DNA of 64,000 bases from Candidatus Heimdallarchaeota archaeon (lineage in GTDB: Archaea > Asgardarchaeota > Heimdallarchaeia > JABLTI01), in contig JAHLVW010000066.1 in the NCBI GenBank assembly GCA_019058275.1, forward strand, positions 230,781 through 294,780. The letters run 5' to 3'. Position numbers and translations under genes: made by a program. This document shows, piece after piece, positions 43,978-52,433 of this stretch. The stretch's first letter is position 1; the number at the start of each line of letters is the position of its first letter. The notes under the pieces are model-generated. The model saw nothing but the letters and a program-made list of their open reading frames with translations. It had not been told where the DNA came from and searched no databases.

Positions 43978-45264
43978 ATGAAGAGTGGTAAAAGGAAAAT
44001 TAGTAAGAAAAGGTTAATTCTAATTATATTCTTAATTATTACTTTAATGGAATTAAACCTATCAATGGGATTAGGTTATAAAGTGCATAATCATGATTTT
44101 GAAACTAATAATATGAGTGTTCCATCATGGGGATATAATGATATTAAAATTTCAAATGATTTAGCATTTCTTTCTATTCCACATTCATTTTATGCCAATG
44201 TATTTCCATGGGTTAACTCATTAGAATTGTGGAGCTTAAAAAATTCAAAAAGACCAGTTTTTTTAGATAGTATTTCTTTCAATTTGAGTTTTCCCCATTT
44301 TAGTGGGGCAAATCTGTTCGTTTACAATGATTACATTTTTTATCCTATATGTTTTGATTATGGATCAAGTGCTATAGCAGGTTTCAAAATAATTAGATGT
44401 AATGAAAATTCACTTCAAGAAGTTGGTAGTTTTCAACTAAATAATTCATATTGGATGTCGGGTGATAAAATAATAGTTGAAAATAATATAGCTTATTTTG
44501 TAGCAACTAAAGAAACCTTCAGTTATCTCATGCCCATTAGTATAATCAATTTATCAGCACCTTTCAGTATTAGCTTGTATAATACTACAGGTTACATTCA
44601 CTCAATAATAAAAGATGGAAATATTATCTATTTACTCAAATCCCTAAACTATGAAACAACATTTATTGAAATTATAAATGTTCAAGATATTTTAAATCCA
44701 TATCTAGTTAGTAGTTATCCATTAAATATATCGTATCCTATTAAATTCATAAAAAAAGGCTTACACTTTTTTATTTTAGGAAGAAATGAAATGTCTGTTT
44801 TTAATTTAGATTTAAACTCCACACAATTATTACTTGAATATGGTGAAGATATGAGTTTTTTTAGAGATTTATTGCTAGACAAAAATTTACTTTATTGCGT
44901 GAATCGGGATGAACTTTTCATCTATAATATAACCGAAATAAATGATTTTAGATTGCTAGGCAATTGCTTGAATAGAAAGCAAGGATATGGATTTTATCAT
45001 AAAATGGAGAAGAGAAATGACTATTTGTATATTATTAGAATATCCGAAAAAGAGGAACGATTTTTCTTTGTATTTGATTGTTCAAATCCAAACAATCCTA
45101 GAAAGATATACCCACTAGGTTATGTTTTTCCTGATTTCTGGTTATATGTCGGATGGTTTTCCATTTATTACTCAATTATACTAGCAGGTATAACCACATT
45201 GATTGTGGTGTTTTCTCCATTGATTCGAAGGAGATATAAGACAAAAAAGGAAAACATTAAGTGA
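43978..45264 (+). CDS. Membrane-anchored surface protein with LVIVD-like units
   Basis: A 428-residue exported protein. I choose ATG 43978 because GGGAG lies seven bases upstream; an in-frame TTG at 43966 is less likely. A signal segment follows KSGKRKISKKR (residues 12-30). The exported part has weak propeller units such as FDCSNPNNPRKIYPLG and NVQDILNPYLV, similar to those in the two large proteins at 12.6-17.6 kb. A C-terminal helix at about 395-415 is followed by RRRYKTKKENIK. Likely a surface display protein; partner unknown. Upstream is an AT-rich promoter with TTTATAAAAATATTAAAATAAA near 43927-43948. Confidence 0.7.
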   Translation: MKSGKRKISKKRLILIIFLIITLMELNLSMGLGYKVHNHDFETNNMSVPSWGYNDIKISNDLAFLSIPHSFYANVFPWVNSLELWSLKNSKRPVFLDSISFNLSFPHFSGANLFVYNDYIFYPICFDYGSSAIAGFKIIRCNENSLQEVGSFQLNNSYWMSGDKIIVENNIAYFVATKETFSYLMPISIINLSAPFSISLYNTTGYIHSIIKDGNIIYLLKSLNYETTFIEIINVQDILNPYLVSSYPLNISYPIKFIKKGLHFFILGRNEMSVFNLDLNSTQLLLEYGEDMSFFRDLLLDKNLLYCVNRDELFIYNITEINDFRLLGNCLNRKQGYGFYHKMEKRNDYLYIIRISEKEERFFFVFDCSNPNNPRKIYPLGYVFPDFWLYVGWFSIYYSIILAGITTLIVVFSPLIRRRYKTKKENIK

Positions 45265-45289
45265 AAATTATTACTCAGTATTATTTGAT

Positions 45290-45360
45290 TAGTATTCATT
45301 TAAATACTAGTATGAATCAAGTGATTATAGTAAACTACTATACTATAGTGAATTACTATA
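45290..45360 (+). promoter_or_regulatory. Tandem palindromic operator upstream of the AbrB-like gene
   Basis: Two 17-bp palindromes lie one base apart: TATAGTAAACTACTATA at 45326-45342 and TATAGTGAATTACTATA at 45344-45360. A third looser palindrome, TAGTATT-CATTTA-AATACTA, is at 45290-45309. The spacing of 18 bp between centres is close to two helical turns, as for dimer binding side by side. They end 44 bases before ATG 45404, on or next to the promoter, and suggest autoregulation by the AbrB-like protein. Confidence 0.6.
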
Positions 45361-45403
45361 AATCAAATAAATGAGAGATAAGTAGTTTTTCTGGGTGCCG
45401 GTA

Positions 45404-45778
45404 ATGATAAACAAGAAGAGTTTACATTCTACTATTAACCTAAATATCTCTGAGAATCACAACCTTCTTTATTACAATATCCCTAAAGAAATTGTTCAAA
45501 AATTAGATCTAAATGATAAAGATCTTTTAGAGTACGACATTCGAGAGGATAATTTCTTCGTTCGAAAGAAAGGCTCTCAATCTTTGCCTGTGAATACAAA
45601 TAACAATATCTTTTCAGGATTACTAGTTGAACGGAATATAACACGAAATAATACCGTCCTAAGAACAAATTTACCCAAAGAGGTTGCTCAACCTTTGATT
45701 ATAGCTAAGGGCGATCAAGTTGAGATAACCATCGAGGGGAAGGTCATTGTAGGCCGAAAAATAAGCTCAAAAGAATAA
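45404..45778 (+). CDS. AbrB/SpoVT-like DNA-binding regulator with two swapped-hairpin domains
   Basis: A 124-residue protein with two similar halves. The first, YYNIPKEIVQKLDLNDKDLL then EYDIREDNFFVRK, and the second, RTNLPKEVAQPLIIAKGDQV then EITIEGKVIVGRK, each follow the AbrB swapped-hairpin pattern (P-KE-h, GD/KD-h, h-h). ATG 45404 has GGTG six bases upstream; a GTG at 45395 is possible. It likely binds the palindromes at 45290-45360 and controls the two Cache genes that follow; the gap to the next gene is only 17 bases. Confidence 0.75.
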   Translation: MINKKSLHSTINLNISENHNLLYYNIPKEIVQKLDLNDKDLLEYDIREDNFFVRKKGSQSLPVNTNNNIFSGLLVERNITRNNTVLRTNLPKEVAQPLIIAKGDQVEITIEGKVIVGRKISSKE

Positions 45779-45795
45779 CAGCAGGAGAAAAAATA

Positions 45796-48495
45796 TTGCG
45801 TGTAAGAGAACGAATTATGGTGACATTCATCGTATTACTCATTCTTCCGCCAATCATTATGATTACGGTTTCAAGTGTACGAATAAGTCAAATTTCGCGG
45901 GAGAATGCAACCGATTCTTCTGTAGCCTTACTAGCTGAAGAATTAGAACATCTTCAACGGTTGTCTTCAGATGAATCGCAAAAAATCAACGAGCTATTCG
46001 ATCAGATAGTTGCAGAAGTGACTATACTCGATAGCTATACGGAAGATTTGTTTGATAACAAAATTCCGGTAACACCATATCAATCCTATTGGTGGGATGA
46101 ACAAGAAGAAAAGATTGAAACACTTCGTGATATTCCTGGGATACATGACAACGATGATTATGAATCGCGTATTTCATTTGATGCTAGTTGTTATTATATA
46201 CCAAGGGATAAGATTGCTACTGCATTAGGTGGAGATCCCTTTAATTGGACACCTGACCTTCAATACTTGCTTGATATTTCATCCAATATGGATATTGCTT
46301 TTAAGAACATGCATGAAGCAAATGAAAATTACATTTGGATTTATGGTGCTTTTGCAGATCCTACATTTTCACTCTTTAGAAACTATCCTTATGATTCTAT
46401 GGAGTGGACACAATATGACGAAAACGATAATCCAGTTTCACCAGAGGATGATTGGGATCCACTAGAGTTTGATTGGTACACAAACGCTGCTAGTATAACT
46501 GATAATAGTACTGCATTTACTTCACCTTATTTCGATCCAATTGGTTTAATTATCTCAGTTGGTAGACCTATTAGATTCGAAAATGATACCCTCATAGGTG
46601 TTGTTAGTGTAGATATCACTATTGAAACAATGCAACAAAGTATCTTGAATCTAGATGTCAGTGAGAATGGTTATGCTTTCCTAATTGATGCGAATGGAGA
46701 CACAATTACTCATCCAGATCTTATAGATGAAGCTATTGACATCATGGATTTGGAAATGACTGGTGCATCATCTTTGGAAAGAAATGCTTTTGAGGACATC
46801 ATTGATAACATGATAACTGGACAATCAGAATTACAAACCTTCACAAAGAGTGGAGATTTGTGGTATATCTCATATAGTCCAATCAGCACAACAGGTTATT
46901 CATTAGCATTAATTGTTCCAGAAATGGATATCTTAGCACCTATTAATCAACTTAGAGATGACATACTTGCCAGAAGTCGAAACAATATTTTGATTTCAGT
47001 TGGTTTGCTTCTATTAGCCTTAGTTCTTATTGTATTTGTATCATTTAGTGTCTCAAAGCGAACTGTTGAACCAATTCAAGATTTCATAGACTTTTCTGAA
47101 AGAGTTGGAAAAGGAGATCTCTCAAGAGACTTGGATGAGGACGAAATAATCCCGAGGGAGATTCAGGGATTACATGAAGCGTTAGATGGGTTACTTACAG
47201 CTTTACGATTCGGTAATACTGATTATTATGAAGGAAATCTGGATCTTGCGTTTAACAATTACCTAAAAGCATTGAAGCTATTTGAAACAACCAAAGACCA
47301 AATAGGTATTGGTGTTTGTCTTAACAATCTCGGTAATGTTTATCGAGAATGGGGCGACTTACCAAAAGCAAAAGAGTTCTATTCAAAAGCAATTGCTGTT
47401 GCTGAAAATCTTCAAGACAACATTGGTCTTGCTTCGAGATATAACAACTATGGTTTAATTCTCTTAGACAGTGGAGAATTAGATGAAGCTCAGAAATACG
47501 TTGATAGAGCTTTGAAAATAAATGAAGATCTTGGTAAAATAAGAGGTCGAGTTCTTTGTTTGAATAATCTTGGTTTGATTCATTTCAAATTAGGTTCAGT
47601 CAAATTAGCATTCCAATATTACCAAGATGCAATAAAGCTAGCAAAAGAAGATGATTTTGTTAGAGGTGTTGCTCACAGTCTGCTTAACTTAGCGGTATTT
47701 TATCTCGAGCAATATGATGTTCACAGCTCAAAAACACACATGCAAGAAGCTTTAGAGAATGCTCGTATGGTAAATGATGTTTTACTTGAAGAAGAAATTC
47801 TAGAACGATTGAAGCTTGTTGAGCGTGATTTAGGAGACGACGCTAGTCAAGAGCAAATTAGACAAACACTAGAAGCACTAAGAGGTAAGGGAACTCCACA
47901 GAAAAGCGTTCTATATGTTTTGGATTACAGCGGTTCAATGAGCGGATCACGTAGTAGAGCATCTGTCAGAGGTTCACTTGATCTATTTAACACTGCAATA
48001 GATGATAGGGATACTGTTGGAATTATCACTTTCCATACAATAAGTCATATGATTCTGAAACCAACACAAGTAAGACGTAATCGAACAATGATTACGAATT
48101 CTTTGAAACGTCTAACCAGACCAAACGGTAATACAGCAATGTGGGATGCATTAGCAGATGCTATCGCTACTCTAGGTACCGTTGGAGGAACTCAGAAATG
48201 GCTAGTACTTCTAACAGATGGAGAAGACAACTCAAGTAGTAAATCAGCAAACGATATCAAGCATTTAATCAGGAAGTTGAAATACAATTTGTACATGGTA
48301 GTAATTAGTGTGGGTGAAATTGGTTCAGATGAAGCAATTTTAGTTGAATTCTGCGACACAGTCAATGGCACATTCATCAAAGTTGATGACTCTCGAAGTG
48401 TCCATAAACAAATCGAGAAAGCTTTCAAGACTGTGGGTCAATTGATGTCCCAGGCTCAGGTATCAGTAGAGGGTCTGGTATTGGATGATTTGTGA
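45796..48495 (+). CDS. dCache-HAMP-TPR-VWA membrane receptor
   Basis: An 899-residue sensor-like protein starting at TTG 45796. Order: membrane helix at about 8-28; external double-Cache sensor domain to about 390 (GRPIRFENDTLIGVVSVDI, YAFLIDANGDTITHPD); second helix at about 398-420; HAMP linker to about 470; five TPR units (FETTKDQIGIGVCLNNLGNV, ASRYNNYGLILLDSG) to about 690; and a C-terminal von Willebrand A domain (about 700-885) with MIDAS DYSGS at 710-714, the NT Thr at 780 and TDGED at 807-811. A small ligand outside would be passed by HAMP to TPR/VWA output that binds partner proteins in a metal-dependent way. No kinase or methyl-accepting domain is present. Confidence 0.9.
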   Translation: MRVRERIMVTFIVLLILPPIIMITVSSVRISQISRENATDSSVALLAEELEHLQRLSSDESQKINELFDQIVAEVTILDSYTEDLFDNKIPVTPYQSYWWDEQEEKIETLRDIPGIHDNDDYESRISFDASCYYIPRDKIATALGGDPFNWTPDLQYLLDISSNMDIAFKNMHEANENYIWIYGAFADPTFSLFRNYPYDSMEWTQYDENDNPVSPEDDWDPLEFDWYTNAASITDNSTAFTSPYFDPIGLIISVGRPIRFENDTLIGVVSVDITIETMQQSILNLDVSENGYAFLIDANGDTITHPDLIDEAIDIMDLEMTGASSLERNAFEDIIDNMITGQSELQTFTKSGDLWYISYSPISTTGYSLALIVPEMDILAPINQLRDDILARSRNNILISVGLLLLALVLIVFVSFSVSKRTVEPIQDFIDFSERVGKGDLSRDLDEDEIIPREIQGLHEALDGLLTALRFGNTDYYEGNLDLAFNNYLKALKLFETTKDQIGIGVCLNNLGNVYREWGDLPKAKEFYSKAIAVAENLQDNIGLASRYNNYGLILLDSGELDEAQKYVDRALKINEDLGKIRGRVLCLNNLGLIHFKLGSVKLAFQYYQDAIKLAKEDDFVRGVAHSLLNLAVFYLEQYDVHSSKTHMQEALENARMVNDVLLEEEILERLKLVERDLGDDASQEQIRQTLEALRGKGTPQKSVLYVLDYSGSMSGSRSRASVRGSLDLFNTAIDDRDTVGIITFHTISHMILKPTQVRRNRTMITNSLKRLTRPNGNTAMWDALADAIATLGTVGGTQKWLVLLTDGEDNSSSKSANDIKHLIRKLKYNLYMVVISVGEIGSDEAILVEFCDTVNGTFIKVDDSRSVHKQIEKAFKTVGQLMSQAQVSVEGLVLDDL

Positions 48496-48507
48496 GGTTG
48501 TGATAAC

Positions 48508-49968
48508 ATGGGTTTACAAGAATTCATACAAAAAAGAAGTATAAGAACAAACATCATGGGTAGTTTCGTTATACTGTCAATATTATTTGTTGGTGGAATA
48601 AGCGGACTATCATACTTATTGTTCAAACGTGCTGGTGTTCAAACTATTGATGATAGTACAACAGCCTTAGAAGAGCAAATTACATCAAATATCAATGCTA
48701 CTGCGACTAAAAACGCACAGATTATCAATGAAAAATTATCTAGTGCGGAAGCGATGGTCCGGTATCAAGCGTCTGAATTAGAGTATCTATTTTCAGGTGA
48801 AAATAGATATGGTGACCGGGATGTTTACTACGATTATGTCTTTGAATACAACCAGTCGTATGCTCCATCTGATCTTTACAATGACTTAGCATATGGTGTA
48901 AATCTTAGCTGGAATTATGCTAGCTATTACATCGAAGGTACAAATTCAACTCACTACCAACCTGCTGCTGGTTTGCAGAATTATACTCTCGAGACTGTAG
49001 CATCCATGGATCATGTTTTCCAATATATCCATAACAATGCTCCAGAATTTAGATGGTTATACATAGCATTCGAGTTAACTGATGGCACTGATATTTTCAT
49101 CAACTATCCAGGAAGTATCTTGATGGACGATGATCTAATCAGAAATGATATACTAGAATGGTATGAAGCAAGTCTTGAAGATTGGTACACTGAAGTTGAC
49201 AGTGGTCATGGTGACATCGTTTTCACAGAACCATACGCTGATGAATTTGATGGTGTTCCATTAATAACTATTGGTAGAAGAGTATATCTTGATGATATAA
49301 CTGATTATGCTGTAATCTGTGGTGATATTTCCATAAATGATATGGTAAATAAAATCATCAATGTTAAAGTCTTGGATACAGGTTATGCATCACTAATTAC
49401 TAGCACAGGATTGACTGTTGCTCATCCTGAGAATACCGATTTTTCACATATCAATCAGGTTGAAACACATTCCAATGGCACATCTGCTCTATCAGCTGCT
49501 CAAATTGCATTAATAACCTCTGGAGAATCAGGAATCATCAAATACACAAGGGATGATGAAGAGCGTTTCCTTGCTTACCAACCAGTTGGTAAAGGTGATT
49601 ACATTAGTATCATCATCGTACCTGTTAATGAAGCACTTGAAGCAATAGAACCAGTAGAAGAACGAATGAACCAAGCTATTACTGCAAACCTAAACACTAT
49701 TTGGATTATATTAGCAGTTAGTTTTGCTGTTGGTATAACAATTGGATTAATCCTAACAGCCTATATCACTAGACCATTTACTCATTTAATTCAAGTAGCT
49801 AGATCACTATCAACAAGACGTGCACGGAAAGACATAATGGAAGGTTTGATGACAGAAATTGATCCGAAACTGCTGGAAAGCGAAGATGAGTTAGGAGATC
49901 TAACTCGAGCATTCAAAGGAATGATAGATTCGGTTCAACAAGCAGAACGGGAGAAAAATGGTGATTAA
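48508..49968 (+). CDS. dCache-HAMP membrane sensor without output domain
   Basis: A 486-residue protein 12 bases behind the receptor gene. Helix at about 20-42, external double-Cache domain to about 385 (PLITIGRRVYLDDITDYAV, GYASLITSTGLTVAHPEN), second helix at about 395-420 and a HAMP linker with ITRPFTHLIQVARSL to the C-terminus, ending in the charged helix AEREKNGD. There is no histidine kinase, cyclase or chemotaxis signalling domain. It resembles the N-terminal half of the neighbour and may work as its partner or heterodimer in sensing the same or a related ligand. Confidence 0.85.
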   Translation: MGLQEFIQKRSIRTNIMGSFVILSILFVGGISGLSYLLFKRAGVQTIDDSTTALEEQITSNINATATKNAQIINEKLSSAEAMVRYQASELEYLFSGENRYGDRDVYYDYVFEYNQSYAPSDLYNDLAYGVNLSWNYASYYIEGTNSTHYQPAAGLQNYTLETVASMDHVFQYIHNNAPEFRWLYIAFELTDGTDIFINYPGSILMDDDLIRNDILEWYEASLEDWYTEVDSGHGDIVFTEPYADEFDGVPLITIGRRVYLDDITDYAVICGDISINDMVNKIINVKVLDTGYASLITSTGLTVAHPENTDFSHINQVETHSNGTSALSAAQIALITSGESGIIKYTRDDEERFLAYQPVGKGDYISIIIVPVNEALEAIEPVEERMNQAITANLNTIWIILAVSFAVGITIGLILTAYITRPFTHLIQVARSLSTRRARKDIMEGLMTEIDPKLLESEDELGDLTRAFKGMIDSVQQAEREKNGD

Positions 49969-50007
49969 ATTTCTTCCATCATTTATCTTTTTTTGGAGCA
50001 AAACAAA

Positions 50008-51801
50008 ATGAAATGGACATTAGATGATAGCAAACTTGTTTATGGCGTAGGAAGCAAAGATCTATTCTATCTTGACATTAACACTAAAGGCAAACTTGAA
50101 CTTGTTTTTGATGGACAAAGAATCAGCTTTGAAAAGATAATTGAAACTTTTAAAGAAAAAACGAAATATAAGGATTCATCTTTTGCTATAAGAATTCCAC
50201 AATTAATCATCTCTCAAATCAAGAAATTGATTGCTTCATTCAAAGAAGCAAGAGCGAAGTATAATTATCAAAACAATTACTATCCTATTTATCCTATCAA
50301 AGTAAATCATTCAAAATTCGTGATTGATACCATAATCAAAGCACATCCAACATTTGGGTTTGAATCAGGTACAAAATCTGAGTTCATCCTTTTACTCCAA
50401 GCACTGAAAGAAGAAAAGCATCGATTAATTATGTGTAATGGAGCAAAAGATTGTGAATATCTTACTACTATTAGAAAAGCTGTTGAAGATGGTTACAAAG
50501 TTTGCATATCAATCGAATCTGTTAAAGAAATGAATGATACTTTAGATATATTACCTCGAGAAAATTTTCAGCTTGCGTTTAGAATTAAACCCTACGTAAC
50601 TCTACATGGTCATTGGGGTGCTTCAAGTAGCAGAAATTCTAAATTTGGTTTAGCCATTGAAGAGCTGTTAGATGTTGTTTGGAAACTAAAGGAAAATGAC
50701 GCAACACATCTGTTGACTATGTTGCATGCCCATCCTGGTTCACAAATAACTAATCTTGATGATTTTGTTGGTTTTGCATCCTTCATGGCTCAGATCTACA
50801 AGTTATTAGTTGACTATGGATTCACCGATTTGAAGACAATCAATTTTGGTGGAGGGTTACCAATTGATTATGATAATCGTCTTGATGCTGATTTCATGCA
50901 AAAATATACTGATATTTTTGTGAAGGTCTTAGCTAAAGAATTACCCAAGTTGCAACCTATAATTATGACAGAATCAGGCAGAGCAATTACAGCATTATCA
51001 ACAATCGTAATAGTAAAAACAATAGACAAATATTCCATTTATCCTGAAAAGCATAGAGATAAAATTGTAGTCTCTCATTTTCATGAAATAGCAGATAAAT
51101 ACTTAGATGTTACATCTGCAAATGATACTCTCAAGAATTGGATTTCTTGGGAAAAAACTAAACCACCATTAGGTTTTCTAGGAGAATTAAATGATTATGA
51201 GTTCAATGCTCATAGGTTAAAGAGATTGCTACGTGAAAAATACTTTAGTTTTGATGATTTTGAAAAGCATTTGGAGAAATCAGCAACTAAAACATTATTA
51301 AAACCTGAATATACTGTGCAGGGTAATTTCTCTGTTTTTAACTCAATATGTGATTTGGTTTTGGTTAAACAATATTTTCCAGTTATCCCAATTAACTACT
51401 TAGATTTGCAACCTGAGACTATTATTCGGTTATTTGATATAACTTGTGATTCTGATGGTGAAGTAGCAATTTACCATCCACCTATTAGCAAGAAAAAGCT
51501 CTACACAAAAGATAATTTCTTGTTAACATACACAAAGCCATATTCTCTAGCTGGTTTTCCAGTAGGTAATTTGGATGAATTATCTAATAATTATTTGATT
51601 GTTCCATTAGCAGGAGCTTATCAGGATATTGTAGAATTCGATCACAATTTGCTAGGTGATTTACCAGATGTATTAGTTGCTTTGGATGGTGATTGGTTAA
51701 TAAAACCAATGAATGGAGCGCAATCTATTGGCAGTCTTCTTGCTGAGGTTGGCTTTGAATGCACGGAAGATGACGATCCGTATTTTGATAATGGAAAATA
51801 A
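50008..51801 (+). CDS. speA: Arginine decarboxylase, biosynthetic SpeA-like (PLP fold III)
   Basis: About 597 residues. The PLP lysine is Lys98 in YYPIYPIKVN. HAHPGSQI near residue 240, FGGGLPIDY, ESGRAI and the catalytic-Cys region FDITCDSDG (Cys480) follow in the order of SpeA-type arginine decarboxylases, and VQGNFSVFNSICD is also characteristic. It is a little shorter than bacterial SpeA (about 630). It removes CO2 from arginine to make agmatine for polyamines. I start at ATG 50008 with GGAG eight bases upstream rather than the in-frame TTG at 49993. It converges with the PEBP gene through a shared hairpin. Confidence 0.88.
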   Translation: MKWTLDDSKLVYGVGSKDLFYLDINTKGKLELVFDGQRISFEKIIETFKEKTKYKDSSFAIRIPQLIISQIKKLIASFKEARAKYNYQNNYYPIYPIKVNHSKFVIDTIIKAHPTFGFESGTKSEFILLLQALKEEKHRLIMCNGAKDCEYLTTIRKAVEDGYKVCISIESVKEMNDTLDILPRENFQLAFRIKPYVTLHGHWGASSSRNSKFGLAIEELLDVVWKLKENDATHLLTMLHAHPGSQITNLDDFVGFASFMAQIYKLLVDYGFTDLKTINFGGGLPIDYDNRLDADFMQKYTDIFVKVLAKELPKLQPIIMTESGRAITALSTIVIVKTIDKYSIYPEKHRDKIVVSHFHEIADKYLDVTSANDTLKNWISWEKTKPPLGFLGELNDYEFNAHRLKRLLREKYFSFDDFEKHLEKSATKTLLKPEYTVQGNFSVFNSICDLVLVKQYFPVIPINYLDLQPETIIRLFDITCDSDGEVAIYHPPISKKKLYTKDNFLLTYTKPYSLAGFPVGNLDELSNNYLIVPLAGAYQDIVEFDHNLLGDLPDVLVALDGDWLIKPMNGAQSIGSLLAEVGFECTEDDDPYFDNGK

Positions 51802-51803
51802 AA

Positions 51804-51829
51804 AGAGATGACTATATTATTTCATCTCT
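51804..51829. terminator. Bidirectional hairpin between speA-like and PEBP genes
   Basis: An 8-bp perfect inverted repeat, AGAGATGA at 51804-51811 and TCATCTCT at 51822-51829, fills the 26-base gap between the two convergent stop codons. With T-rich sequence on either side it can end both transcripts. Confidence 0.6.
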
Positions 51830-52292
51830 ATTCATCTTTCATTTTTCTATAAAGACCTATGAATTCTGTTTCTTCAATGATACGTCCTTCCATTGCTTTT
51901 ACTACCTTTCTTCTTCCACTTCGTGAATCAAGGTTGAGTTTTTCATCTAAAGCATATAATTTGAAGACATATCTGTGCTTTCTCCCAAAGGGTGGACATG
52001 GACCCATGTATTTGTTTTGCCTCATCATGTTTTTTCCAATAATAGCATTTTTAAAAGGATCATTCTCTTTGATTTTCTTTGTTTTTGAATCGAGGTGACA
52101 AATAACCCAATGAGTTACTGTTATTGGTATTGGAGCATCTGGGTCTGTCATAATTAAAACTAAGCTCTTTGCCTTCTTTGGTACTCCAGAAATTTTCAAA
52201 GGAGGATTTACCTCATCACCTTGGCAAGTATATTTCTTAGGCATATCACCATTATGCTTGAATGCTGTACTTTCAAGTTTCAATTTTCCCAT
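51828..52292 (-). CDS. PEBP family protein (YbhB/YbcL-like)
   Basis: A 154-residue phosphatidylethanolamine-binding-like protein. The ligand pocket motifs are visible: LVLIMTDPDAPIPITVTHWV (about 46-65) and GPCPPFGRKHRYVFKLYALD (about 95-114). The CQGDEVNPPLKI start is typical of the prokaryotic Raf-kinase-inhibitor-like group. These small cytosolic proteins bind anionic or phospho-ligands; their physiological role in archaea is unclear. ATG 52292, divergent from the LysA-like gene. Confidence 0.92.
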   Translation of the reverse strand: MGKLKLESTAFKHNGDMPKKYTCQGDEVNPPLKISGVPKKAKSLVLIMTDPDAPIPITVTHWVICHLDSKTKKIKENDPFKNAIIGKNMMRQNKYMGPCPPFGRKHRYVFKLYALDEKLNLDSRSGRRKVVKAMEGRIIEETEFIGLYRKMKDE

Positions 52293-52433
52293 AATAACAC
52301 CTAACTAATCTTTTCAATTATTATACATTAATTCTTTGGAAAATCCTATAAACAGATGCTTTACTGCTTATAATTAACTGAAGCAATTGAAAGTAAGTCA
52401 AAGTATGAAATACTGATTTGGAGATTAATTAAT

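Noticed and set aside
45265..45290. Possible CRISPR-like repeat in the TAGTA-rich region
   Set aside because: Only two or three copies, palindromic and adjacent to a regulator gene; an operator explains it better.
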